Below are positions 1-6,063 of a stretch of 33,439 nt of DNA, in pieces. Below the pieces are notes generated by a model. It was given only the letters and a program-made list of their open reading frames with translations. It did no database searches and had not been told where the DNA came from. Source of the stretch: a virus; the IMG/VR virus record IMGVR_UViG_3300007735_000639, positions 1 through 33,439 of that record. One strand, 5' to 3'. Every line of letters starts with the position of its first letter. Position 1 is the stretch's first letter. Made by a program: the position numbers and the translations under genes.

Positions 1-2
1 CG

Positions 3-1631
3 GTCGTCGACGGCGCCGAGCCAGCCGGGATGCTGCTGCGGGCCGCGTGCGAGCGGCATGTGCGCGACCTCAAACGGTCAGCGCAGGGCGGGCCATTCAT
101 CTTCGACCCGCGCGTCGCCGAAAGCGTGTTTCGATTCTTCAGCGCGCTGCCCCACTACAAAGGTGAGTGGGCGAACACGCCGATCGTGCTCGAACCGTTT
201 CAGGCGTTCATCATTGGCGCGCTCTTCGGATGGCTGCATCGCGAGACGGGGCTGCGCCGGTTCCGGCAGGCGTATCTTGAGCAGCCGAGAGGGCAAGGGA
301 AGTCGACGGTCGCGGCTGGCGTGGCGCTGAAACTGGGTTTTTTCGACGGCGAACCTGGGGCCGAGGTCTACTGCGCTGCCACGATGCGCTCGCAAGCTCG
401 GATCACTTGGGACGCGGCGCGCGAGATGGTGCTGCGGTCGTCGCTGAAGCGCCGGATCCGGGCGCTCGTCGGCAATTTGCACGAGCTGTCGACCGCCTCG
501 AAGCTGATGCCGCTCGGCGGCGATACCGACTCCCTTGACGGTCTGCGGCCGCACGGCGTCATCCTCGACGAGATCCACGCGCACAAGTCGGCCGCGATGA
601 TCGACGTGCTGTCGACGGCGACTGGGCCTCGCCGACATCCGCTGATTCTAGAGATCACGACGGCAGGCGTCGGACAGATCGGGCCGTGCTGGGCTCACCA
701 CGACTATACGAGCAAGGTCGTGCGCGGCATCGTCGACGACGATGCCTGGTTCGGCGCAATCATCGGGGCCGACCCCGAGGACGACTGGCGCGACCCGGCT
801 GTTTGGCGCAAGGCTAACCCGAATCTCGGCAACTCGGTGAAATTGGACGACCTCGAACGGAAGTGCAAGCAAGCGACGCACATTCCGACGTTCGAGCCTG
901 AGTTCCGGCGGTTGCATCTCGGGCAATGGGTCCAGCAGAGCGAGAAGTACCTCTCGATGCTGGCATGGGACGCTGACGGCAATGCCGCGCCGATCGACCG
1001 CGCCGCGCTGCGCCGCCAGCCGTGCGTGCTCGGCCTCGACGTCTCGGCCAAACAGGACATCACGGCGATCGTCGCGCTGTTCGCGCGGCCGGATGGAGGG
1101 TTCATCGTGCTGCCGGTGTTCATCGCGCCCGAGGCGATCATCGACCAAACGCGCCGGGCGCTCGTGCCGCTCGATGCGTGGCGGCGGCAAGGCTTCCTAC
1201 AGACGACGCCAGGCGACGTCATCGACCAGACAGCGATCGTGCAGGCCGTGCTCGACCTGTCGAGAGAGTTCCGGGTCCGCGAGGTAGCGTTCGACCCGTG
1301 GAACGCGACGCAGATCGCGAGCGACCTACAGGCGCACGGGCTGGACGTGGTCGAGATCAGGCAAGGTTTCCGCACGCTGTCCGAGCCGACAAAGGATCTG
1401 TCGTCGCTCGTGACGCAGGGCAAGCTGCAGCATGGCGGCGACCCGGTGCTGCGGTGGATGGCCGACAACCTGGTGGTGCGCGAGGACTTCAACGGCAACG
1501 TCGCGCCAGACAAGCGGAACGCGGCCGAGAAGATCGACGGCGTGGTGGCAACGATCATGGCTCTGAGTCGACGCGGGCACCTTCGCGCGCGCGCTGACGG
1601 GCCGCGTACGCGTGGGATTCTGGTGCTATGA
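3..1631 (+). CDS. terL: Terminase large subunit (TerL), 5' end cut by window edge
   Basis: ATP-driven packaging motor and nuclease that cuts concatemeric phage DNA and pumps it into the prohead through the portal. Numbering from the ATG at 30 (533 aa): N-terminal ATPase with a Walker A variant QPRGQGKS at 85-92 and Walker B VILDE at 177-181; a C-terminal RNase H-like nuclease with acidic residues D337 (LGLDVS), D422 (FDPWN) and D503 (KIDGVVA). This is the Terminase_1/COG4626 layout. The frame is open upstream of ATG 30 to the edge and reads VVDGAEPAG, which resembles the conserved stretch before the ACERHxRDL motif in this family, so the true start probably lies outside the window. No small terminase subunit is recognisable in the window. 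The stop overlaps the next start. Confidence 0.95.
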   Translation, partial: VVDGAEPAGMLLRAACERHVRDLKRSAQGGPFIFDPRVAESVFRFFSALPHYKGEWANTPIVLEPFQAFIIGALFGWLHRETGLRRFRQAYLEQPRGQGKSTVAAGVALKLGFFDGEPGAEVYCAATMRSQARITWDAAREMVLRSSLKRRIRALVGNLHELSTASKLMPLGGDTDSLDGLRPHGVILDEIHAHKSAAMIDVLSTATGPRRHPLILEITTAGVGQIGPCWAHHDYTSKVVRGIVDDDAWFGAIIGADPEDDWRDPAVWRKANPNLGNSVKLDDLERKCKQATHIPTFEPEFRRLHLGQWVQQSEKYLSMLAWDADGNAAPIDRAALRRQPCVLGLDVSAKQDITAIVALFARPDGGFIVLPVFIAPEAIIDQTRRALVPLDAWRRQGFLQTTPGDVIDQTAIVQAVLDLSREFRVREVAFDPWNATQIASDLQAHGLDVVEIRQGFRTLSEPTKDLSSLVTQGKLQHGGDPVLRWMADNLVVREDFNGNVAPDKRNAAEKIDGVVATIMALSRRGHLRARADGPRTRGILVL

Positions 1632-1822
1632 GCAGCGACCCGAGAGACGACATGCGGCTGTTGACGGTCGCCGAGGCGGCGCGGCTGGCGCAGGTCAGCC
1701 AGCGCACGATGCAGCGATGGATCGAAAAGGGCGCGGTGCGTGCGGTGCGGCCGACACCGATCGCGCGGAAGTGCCTCATCCCGGCCGAGGACGTTGACCC
1801 AAGGCGCTATCTCAAGGGCTGA
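1628..1822 (+). CDS. Small MerR/excisionase-type helix-turn-helix protein
   Basis: 64 aa. Residues 11-41 (LLTVAEAARLAQVSQRTMQRW then an EKGAVRAVR wing) match the HTH_17 helix-turn-helix found in excisionases and small MerR-like proteins. The C-terminal LIPAEDVDPRRYLKG also fits that family, in which the wing ends with a 'hidden in the helix' motif. It probably binds DNA. The ATG overlaps the TerL stop (ATGA), so it is translationally coupled to terL. With no integrase in the window, an excision role is only one option; a transcription factor or a packaging-associated DNA-binding protein are others. The DNA-binding assignment is firm, the role unknown. Confidence 0.75.
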   Translation: MSSDPRDDMRLLTVAEAARLAQVSQRTMQRWIEKGAVRAVRPTPIARKCLIPAEDVDPRRYLKG

Positions 1823-1877
1823 TCGGCCCGATTCCCTCTAGATTCTGTGCAATTGTGTGCGCGTGGGCGCTCTTTCC

Positions 1878-1908
1878 CTGTTGCATGTGATTATCTTAGT
1901 GATAATCT
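1878..1908 (+). promoter_or_regulatory. Putative promoter with overlapping dyad operator
   Basis: An AT-rich island in GC-rich DNA contains a perfect 7-bp inverted repeat, GATTATC (1889-1895) and GATAATC (1901-1907), with a 5-bp centre TTAGT. A sigma70-like promoter overlaps it: TTGCAT (1881-1886), 16 bp, TAATCT (1903-1908); alternatively CTGTTG (1878-1883), 17 bp, GATAAT (1901-1906). The 19-bp dyad has the size of a dimeric HTH repressor site. It lies about 55 bp upstream of the gene at 1962, which has a purine-rich ribosome binding site (GGGAGAGGGG). The remainder of the 1823-1961 gap shows nothing else. Confidence 0.5.
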
Positions 1909-1961
1909 ACCTACATTGAGCGCGGCAATCACGCCGCCGGGCAGCAGGGAGAGGGGCAACA

Positions 1962-2144
1962 ATGTCGAAAGCAGAAATCGTCAAGCAGCAGTTCGAGGCG
2001 TACATCATCGGCCTTGCGGAGTACTTCAAGGCCGAACCGGCGGCGCGCCACGTAATCCATTTGAGATGGGGACTGATCGAGCGCGAAACTGCGATTCGGA
2101 TCGCCGATTTGGTGCAAGCGAGCCACAGCGAGGTGGCGCGGTGA
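1962..2144 (+). CDS. Hypothetical 60-aa protein
   Basis: 60 aa with no recognised family. It is mostly helical by eye: SKAEIVKQQFEAYIIGLAEYF, then HVIHLRWGLIERETAIRIADLVQASHSEVA. The pattern RETAIRIADLVQASHSEVAR resembles a short helix-turn-helix, but this is not secure. It is the first gene behind the 1878-1908 promoter, with a strong GGAGAGGGG ribosome site at the right spacing. The stop overlaps the GTG of the next gene (GTGA). Confidence 0.65.
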   Translation: MSKAEIVKQQFEAYIIGLAEYFKAEPAARHVIHLRWGLIERETAIRIADLVQASHSEVAR

Positions 2145-2278
2145 TTAACACGGTGAAGATCGGACGGCATGAACTGCGCGCCTTCGACGGGCTGTGGTTC
2201 ATCTGGACGGAAGGCGTCGGCTACTGGGCCTTCCATATGACATACGAGCAAGCGGTCACAACCGCGCAGTCTGTTTAG
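2141..2278 (+). CDS. Hypothetical 45-aa protein
   Basis: Begins at GTG 2141, which overlaps the previous stop as GTGA; an upstream ATG in the same frame at 1847 would run through the promoter and is rejected. 45 aa, rich in aromatics (LWFIWTEGVGYWAFHMTYEQA), without a family I recognise. It looks like a small globular or beta-rich polypeptide and has no membrane segment. It is followed 11 bp later by a rho-independent terminator, so it ends a two-gene unit with 1962-2144. Confidence 0.55.
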   Translation: MINTVKIGRHELRAFDGLWFIWTEGVGYWAFHMTYEQAVTTAQSV

Positions 2279-2289
2279 TAGCACGACAC

Positions 2290-2315
2290 GGCCGGGCCTT
2301 CGGGTCCGGCCTTTT
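2290..2315 (+). terminator. Rho-independent terminator with UUCG tetraloop
   Basis: A 9-bp stem (GGCCGGGCC, 2290-2298, with GGTCCGGCC, 2303-2311; one G-U pair) closes a TTCG loop and is followed directly by TTTT (2312-2315). This is a textbook intrinsic terminator on the + strand, 11 bp after the stop of the 45-aa gene. Confidence 0.85.
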
Positions 2316-2333
2316 ACTGGTGAGAGAGACATC

Positions 2334-2423
2334 ATGGCATCCACGACCGATGAGATCACTGGCGACATTTTGGCTGGCGGCAACACCTATGTAGATATCT
2401 GCTACACCAGCGAGGCAGTGTAG
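2334..2423 (+). CDS. Possible 29-aa peptide
   Basis: ATG 2334 to TAG 2423 encodes 29 aa (MASTTDEITGDILAGGNTYV then nine more). It lies just after the terminator and 3 bp before the next start, so it fills the space between genes as expected for a real small gene. The ribosome site is only weak (GAGAGAG). No family is recognised and it may not be expressed. Confidence 0.35.
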   Translation: MASTTDEITGDILAGGNTYVDICYTSEAV

Positions 2424-2426
2424 ATC

Positions 2427-2576
2427 ATGCGCGACGCTTACCACGACGAACGACGCGGCCGACTGCTAGCCATGCAGCCACGTCGCACACGCCGAGGCCG
2501 CACAGTGGCTGCCGGAGCTGTGCTCATCCTGCTGTCGCAGGTGGTGTATTTCCTCTTTCTGAGGGCTGCGCTATGA
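2427..2576 (+). CDS. Small single-pass membrane protein
   Basis: 49 aa. A basic N-terminal half (residues 9-25, RRGRLLAMQPRRTRRGR) is followed by one hydrophobic segment at about 26-45 (VAAGAVLILLSQVVYFLFL) and a four-residue tail. The arginine-rich half should stay in the cytoplasm. The stop overlaps the next ATG (ATGA). A small one-TM phage protein like this could act in lysis control, superinfection exclusion or something else; the sequence does not decide. Confidence 0.55.
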   Translation: MRDAYHDERRGRLLAMQPRRTRRGRTVAAGAVLILLSQVVYFLFLRAAL

Positions 2577-2764
2577 CAGACAACGACGAACAGAACGACA
2601 CGCGGACGGCGCTCGATCCGAGCAAGCTGGTCGAGGCGCTGCGCGAGCTCTATCACGCGGCGACGCCGCACGCTTATCACGGCACGATCGACCTCAACGC
2701 GTACGTCTACGCCGGGCGCGCGCTGCGCGATGCCGAGGCGGCGCTGAAAGACGGCGCTCGATGA
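2573..2764 (+). CDS. Hypothetical 63-aa protein
   Basis: 63 aa, acidic N-terminus (MTDNDEQNDTRTALD) followed by helices (SKLVEALRELYHAATPHAYHG and AGRALRDAEAALKDGAR). No family recognised. ATGA overlaps at both ends (with the membrane protein upstream and the RHH-like gene downstream) place it firmly in a translationally coupled series. Confidence 0.65.
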   Translation: MTDNDEQNDTRTALDPSKLVEALRELYHAATPHAYHGTIDLNAYVYAGRALRDAEAALKDGAR

Positions 2765-2913
2765 CCTACCTGCTCCGCGACGTCGACGACGATACCTGGG
2801 GACGCGTCCGCGATCGCGCCAGAGTCGACGGCCTGTCGATTCGGGCCGTGATCCTGCTCCTGCTGCACGCCTACGCTTCCGGCCGCATCTCGGTCGGCGC
2901 GCGCCTTCACTAG
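2761..2913 (+). CDS. Ribbon-helix-helix-like small protein
   Basis: 50 aa. The N-terminus TYLLRDVDDDTWGRVRDRA gives a short beta-strand then an alpha-helix, followed by VDGLSIRAVILLLLHAYASGRI as a second helix. This is the pattern of short phage and plasmid ribbon-helix-helix proteins with the 'dxxxWxxvkxrAxxxGxSlravIlxLLxxYaxG' form. Such proteins dimerise and bind operators. The start overlaps the previous stop (ATGA), and the gene closes the small-gene block before the long non-coding stretch. The fold is likely and the target unknown. Confidence 0.6.
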   Translation: MTYLLRDVDDDTWGRVRDRARVDGLSIRAVILLLLHAYASGRISVGARLH

Positions 2914-2917
2914 AACC

Positions 2918-2953
2918 CTCTCGGCCAGCCTCTCGGCCAGCCTATCGGCCATG
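2918..2953. repeat. Three tandem 12-bp direct repeats
   Basis: CTCTCGGCCAGC occurs at 2918-2929 and 2930-2941 exactly, and a third, diverged copy (CTATCGGCCATG) at 2942-2953. The third copy forms the left arm of the hairpin at 2941-2972. The array begins 5 bp after a stop codon, so it is not coding. It could be a protein-binding site or replication slippage product. Confidence 0.75.
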
Positions 2954-2978
2954 TTCACCTGTGGCCGATAGGCGTTTT
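2941..2978 (+). terminator. Possible terminator hairpin after the small-gene block
   Basis: A perfect 11-bp inverted repeat, CCTATCGGCCA (2941-2951) and TGGCCGATAGG (2962-2972), encloses a 10-nt loop and is followed by CG and TTTT (2975-2978). It sits 27 bp after the last small gene. The 2-nt gap before the T run and the short run make it a less ideal terminator than 2290-2315. Confidence 0.5.
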
Positions 2979-3093
2979 CGGGCCAGTTTCCCCTGCTTTT
3001 GCCCATTTTGGGGCCATTTTCGGGCTATTTCGAGGCCGTTTTTAGGCCGTTTCTGGGCTGTTCTCGACCCTTATTGAGCCTGATTCGAGCCAG
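2975..3093. other. Helically phased T-tracts (predicted curved DNA)
   Basis: T-runs start at 2975, 2987, 2997, 3006, 3017, 3028, 3039, 3050, 3061 and about 3071 and 3084. From 3006 to 3061 the spacing is exactly 11 bp. The unit is a degenerate 11-mer close to TTTTCGGGCCG (for example TTTTGGGGCCA 3006-3016, TTTTCGGGCTA 3017-3027, TTTTTAGGCCG 3039-3049). A-tracts repeated at the helical period bend DNA in one direction, so intrinsic curvature is expected. No coding frame explains it. Confidence 0.6.
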
Positions 3094-3315
3094 GATCAAT
3101 GCCTGATCCGACCGGAAAACGCGCCAGATCTGACCCTCTTTAGTGCGTTTCGGGCCAGTCGATGGCCGCAAACGGCCTCGCGCCGGAACTGCGGACGGCC
3201 TAGATGCGGCGATCGGCGCGCGGACGCGTGGTTGTGTCTATCGGATGACAGATCGCGCCACATAACGCCGCAGCGACCGCGACCCGATTGCTGGCGGCGA
3301 GCATCTGCTACATAG

Positions 3316-3403
3316 TCGGACCAAGCCCCTGTCTCTGTCTGCGGGTCCGATCTGGAGCTGGCTCTCTCCCGGCGTCCAGATCGGCCCGCGTTTTTACTCG
3401 GGC
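3316..3403 (+). promoter_or_regulatory. Mutually exclusive leader hairpins before the portal gene
   Basis: Hairpin A pairs TCGGACC (3316-3322) with GGTCCGA (3344-3350). Hairpin B pairs CCGATCTGGA (3347-3356) with TCCAGATCGG (3375-3384). They share 3347-3350, so only one can form at a time. A third weak pairing, GCCCG (3384-3388) with CGGGC (3399-3403), spans a T5 run at 3391-3395 and overlaps the end of B. The arrangement resembles an attenuator or a translational switch, 10 bp before the portal ATG, which lacks a good ribosome site. Confidence 0.4.
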
Positions 3404-3412
3404 GCATCCCTG

Positions 3413-4600
3413 ATGCCGACCATCATCGAGCGAATCTCTCGCGTGTTCGGCTTGGCGCCGACCAGCGTGCGCGGCAACGCGCTCCCGGCGCTCCTGGGCG
3501 CGTCCTACGGGGCCAGCGCGGCAACCGAGGACGGCGCGCTCCGTATCGCGGCGGTGTATGCCTGCGTGCGCGTCATCGCCGAGACCGTCGCATCGATTCC
3601 CCTGCTCACCTATCGCCGCTCTGCCGACGGAGGCAAGTCGCGCGCCGAGGACGATCCGCTTTACGCGCTGCTGCGCGTGTCGCCAAATCCTGAACAGACA
3701 AGCCTAGAGTGGCGCGAGCAGATGCTCACGCACCTGTTGCTGCGCGGCAACGCCTACAGCCGGATCGTGCGTGACCGGCGCGGCGTGGTAATTGAACTGG
3801 TGCCGCTGATCCCCGATGAGGTCGACGTCAAGACGAACGCTGGCGGCGCGATTGTCGGCTACGCGTATCGGCATCGCGAGACGATCACGCCGTGGGACAT
3901 GCTGCACATACGCGGCCTGTCGAGCGACGGCGTGCTCGGGCGCTCGGTGCTGCGCGACGCCAACGACACCTTCGCTGCTGCCAAGTCCGCGCAGGAGTAC
4001 GGACGCCGGGCGTTCGAGAACGACGCGACGCCTGGCATGGTGCTGAAACACCCAGAAACGCTCGACGAGGAAGCCGCAAAGCGCCTGCGCGAGTCGTGGG
4101 AGCAGATGTTCGCCGGGCCGCGCAACGCGGGTCGCGTCGCCGTGCTTGAAGAGGGCATGAGCGTCGAGAAGATCCAGCTCTCGGCCGAGGATCTCCAGTT
4201 CATCGAGACGCGTCGACTGCAGCGGTCAGAGATCGCCGCGATCTTCCGCGTGCCTCCGCACATGGTCGGCGATCTTGAGCGCGCGACGTTCAGCAACATC
4301 GAGCAGCAATCGATCGACTTTGTGATGCACTGCATTAGGCCGTGGTGCGTGCGGATCGAGCAGGCGCTCTACAAGAAGCTGCTCACGCCAGCGCAGAAGC
4401 AGGAACTGTTCTTTGAGTTCCTGCTCGACGGCCTCGTGCGCGGCGACCTGCAGAGCCGATACACGGCCTACCAGATCGGGCGTCAGGCCGGGTTTCTGTC
4501 GGTCAACGATATCCGCAGCCTCGAAAACCTGAACCCGATCGCGGGCGGCGACCGCTACCTTGAACCGCTCAACATGCAAGTCGTCGGGAGCTCCCAGTAA
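3413..4600 (+). CDS. Portal protein, HK97 family
   Basis: 395 aa, usual length for HK97-family portals (Phage_portal). Twelve copies form the ring at the unique capsid vertex through which DNA enters and leaves and on which the head-tail connector assembles. Diagnostic stretches: AAVYACVRVIAETVASIPL (about 46-64), YRHRETITPWDMLHIRGLSSDG (about 151-172, split here by its motif only), and the wing-to-stem region ETRRLQRSEIAAIFRVPPHMVG (about 264-285). The start codon lies in a region with no clear Shine-Dalgarno sequence. It begins the late structural operon and overlaps the next gene by one base (TAATG). Confidence 0.95.
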   Translation: MPTIIERISRVFGLAPTSVRGNALPALLGASYGASAATEDGALRIAAVYACVRVIAETVASIPLLTYRRSADGGKSRAEDDPLYALLRVSPNPEQTSLEWREQMLTHLLLRGNAYSRIVRDRRGVVIELVPLIPDEVDVKTNAGGAIVGYAYRHRETITPWDMLHIRGLSSDGVLGRSVLRDANDTFAAAKSAQEYGRRAFENDATPGMVLKHPETLDEEAAKRLRESWEQMFAGPRNAGRVAVLEEGMSVEKIQLSAEDLQFIETRRLQRSEIAAIFRVPPHMVGDLERATFSNIEQQSIDFVMHCIRPWCVRIEQALYKKLLTPAQKQELFFEFLLDGLVRGDLQSRYTAYQIGRQAGFLSVNDIRSLENLNPIAGGDRYLEPLNMQVVGSSQ

Positions 4601-5010
4601 TGGCGGCGAACCCGAAACGCTCGAACACGGCGGCGAGCGCGGCTGCCGACGCTGTGAGCGCACTGCTGACCAACGGCTATCTGCGCGTCTACGACGGTAC
4701 GCAGCCAGCGACGGCCGACACGGCGATCACGACGCAGGTACTCCTGGCCGAGCTGCGATTCAACGCTTCGGCCGCATTCGGCGCGGCATCTAACGGCGTC
4801 GCGACAGCAAACGCGATCACGTCTGACAGTTCGGCGAACGCCACCGGCACGGCGTCGTGGTTTCGGGCGCTAAAGTCTGACGGCACGACGGCCGTCTACG
4901 ACGGATCGGTCGGCACGAGCGCGGCCGATCTGGTGCTGAACAGCGTGGCAATCGCGCTCGGCGCGATCGTGGCCGTCACAGCGTTTACCTACACCGAGAA
5001 CAAGGGGTAA
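4600..5010 (+). CDS. Beta-rich phage structural protein, function unknown
   Basis: 136 aa. After an alanine-rich start it contains NGYLRVYDGTQPATADTAI then a LLAELRFNASAAF strand, TGTASWFRALKSDGTTAVYDG, and an ending FTYTENKG. I recognise this as a recurrent uncharacterised protein in phage structural modules, with alternating strands suggestive of a beta-sandwich. No membrane segment or signal peptide. It is coupled to the portal by TAATG, so it should be made with the head proteins. Candidate roles are head decoration or fibre attachment; neither is shown by the sequence. Confidence 0.75.
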   Translation: MAANPKRSNTAASAAADAVSALLTNGYLRVYDGTQPATADTAITTQVLLAELRFNASAAFGAASNGVATANAITSDSSANATGTASWFRALKSDGTTAVYDGSVGTSAADLVLNSVAIALGAIVAVTAFTYTENKG

Positions 5011-5013
5011 CGC

Positions 5014-5793
5014 GTGGCCGATACCAAGATCTCGGCGCTCACCGCCGTCGCCACGCCAGCAGGTACCGACGAATTCGCGGTGAACCAAGGCGGCGTGAGC
5101 AAGAAGATCACGCTGTCGCAGATCGACACGTTCGTGCTCACCTCGCCAGTGTTCGCGGCTGGGTCTGCGAGCGCGAATTCGTGGCCGAAGTTCACCGCAG
5201 GCACGCCGCTCACGACAGCCGAGGACGGCGCGATCGAGTTCGATGGCGATGTGTTCTACGCGACCTCTGACCCGTCAAACCGTGGCTATATTCCGGTTCG
5301 ACACTTCATTCGCGCAGACGCCGATCGCACGCTCTCGAACGTCACCACGTCGCAGGCGATCTTCAATTCGCCGACGAATGGACGCCTGACGCTTGAAGTC
5401 GGCACCTACCTGATCGACGGCCTGATCTACATCAACACGATGTCCGGCACGACTGGCAACGCGCTGCTCAGTCTAATCGGTACTGGTACGGCGACGCTCG
5501 GCACGCAGCTCGTCTACGTCTTCGGCGCGGACGTCGCGGCTGGTACGGCCAACGCGACGAGCGGATCAACGCTGCAGGCGTCGAATACGTCGCCAGCGTC
5601 AGCCGTGACTGCAGGTACGGCGACAGCCGTCACGTTCGCGATCAAAGGCACGTTCGAGGTCACGGTCGCTGGCACTATCATCCCGAGCCTTTCGCTAGTG
5701 ACAGCGGCGGCAGCGGTCGTGAAGGCAGGCAGCTATCTGATGTACGAGCGGATCGGCACCACGTCGGTCGTCTCTGTCGGACAGTGGGATTAA
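5014..5793 (+). CDS. Fibre-like virion protein
   Basis: 259 aa, GTG start at 5014, 3 bp after the previous stop. The N-terminus (ADTKISALTAVATPAGTDEF then the VNQGG loop and SKKITLSQI) is a motif I associate with the virion-anchoring end of many phage fibres and fibre-like proteins. The rest is Thr/Ala/Gly-rich with short beta strands, and about residues 85-259 resemble a jelly-roll-type tip (RTLSNVTTSQAIFNSPTNG; YLMYERIGTTSVVSVGQWD at the end). It probably is a virion surface protein. Its position between portal and protease, not after the tail tip, is unusual. Confidence 0.65.
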   Translation: MADTKISALTAVATPAGTDEFAVNQGGVSKKITLSQIDTFVLTSPVFAAGSASANSWPKFTAGTPLTTAEDGAIEFDGDVFYATSDPSNRGYIPVRHFIRADADRTLSNVTTSQAIFNSPTNGRLTLEVGTYLIDGLIYINTMSGTTGNALLSLIGTGTATLGTQLVYVFGADVAAGTANATSGSTLQASNTSPASAVTAGTATAVTFAIKGTFEVTVAGTIIPSLSLVTAAAAVVKAGSYLMYERIGTTSVVSVGQWD

Positions 5794-5796
5794 GGC

Positions 5797-6063
5797 GTGG
5801 CTGATCGCTACCTGCTCGAATCCTCGCTGCTCGACGGATATCTGCTCGAAAATGCTACGGGCGTCCTGCTGCTTGAGAGCATTGATGGCACTGGCGCGCT
5901 GACCACGGCAGCGGCAAGCCTGAGCGCGAGCGGAGAACTGCAGTTTAGCGGTATCGGCGCGGCTACGATGGCGGCGGCAACGCTGGCCGGTATCGGGTCG
6001 GTCGGAGCGTTTAGCGCATCATGGGCGATGCGGTCGAACGTGCTCGTCGGAGGCGCACTGTGA
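5797..6063 (+). CDS. Hypothetical 88-aa structural-module protein
   Basis: 88 aa, GTG start at 5797. The beginning has a repeated leucine/glutamate pattern, YLLESSLLDGYLLENATGV then LLLES, a motif of 'LLExxxxDgyLLE' type seen in small phage structural proteins. The remainder is alanine- and serine-rich (TTAAASLSASGELQFSGIGA). No family is named. The stop overlaps the next GTG start (GTGA). Confidence 0.65.
   Translation: MADRYLLESSLLDGYLLENATGVLLLESIDGTGALTTAAASLSASGELQFSGIGAATMAAATLAGIGSVGAFSASWAMRSNVLVGGAL

Larger units (their letters stand above)
2914..3412. other. 499-bp non-coding region upstream of the portal gene
   Basis: The only stretch over 300 bp without a convincing gene. From left to right it holds three 12-bp direct repeats, an 11-bp hairpin, an array of 11-bp-phased T-tracts, a 6-bp dyad (GGATCA 3093-3098 with TGATCC 3104-3109), and two overlapping hairpins just before the portal ATG. 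A weak sigma70-like match is TTGCTG (3288-3293), 15 bp, TACATA (3309-3314). Minus-strand ORFs here (3096-3407) have arginine/serine-rich composition typical of antisense shadows. It may be a regulatory or structural DNA site between early small genes and the late operon. Confidence 0.6.

Noticed and set aside
1022-1597. Plus-strand 191-aa ORF inside terL
   Set aside because: Arginine-rich off-frame reading of terL without a ribosome site or family sequence.
1628-1822. Excisionase of a temperate phage
   Set aside because: The HTH fits, but no integrase or attachment site is in the window, so an excision role is not supported.
3096-3407. Minus-strand 103-aa ORF in the non-coding region
   Set aside because: Arg/Ser-rich composition of an antisense shadow, no ribosome site, no family motif, and it crosses the leader hairpins.
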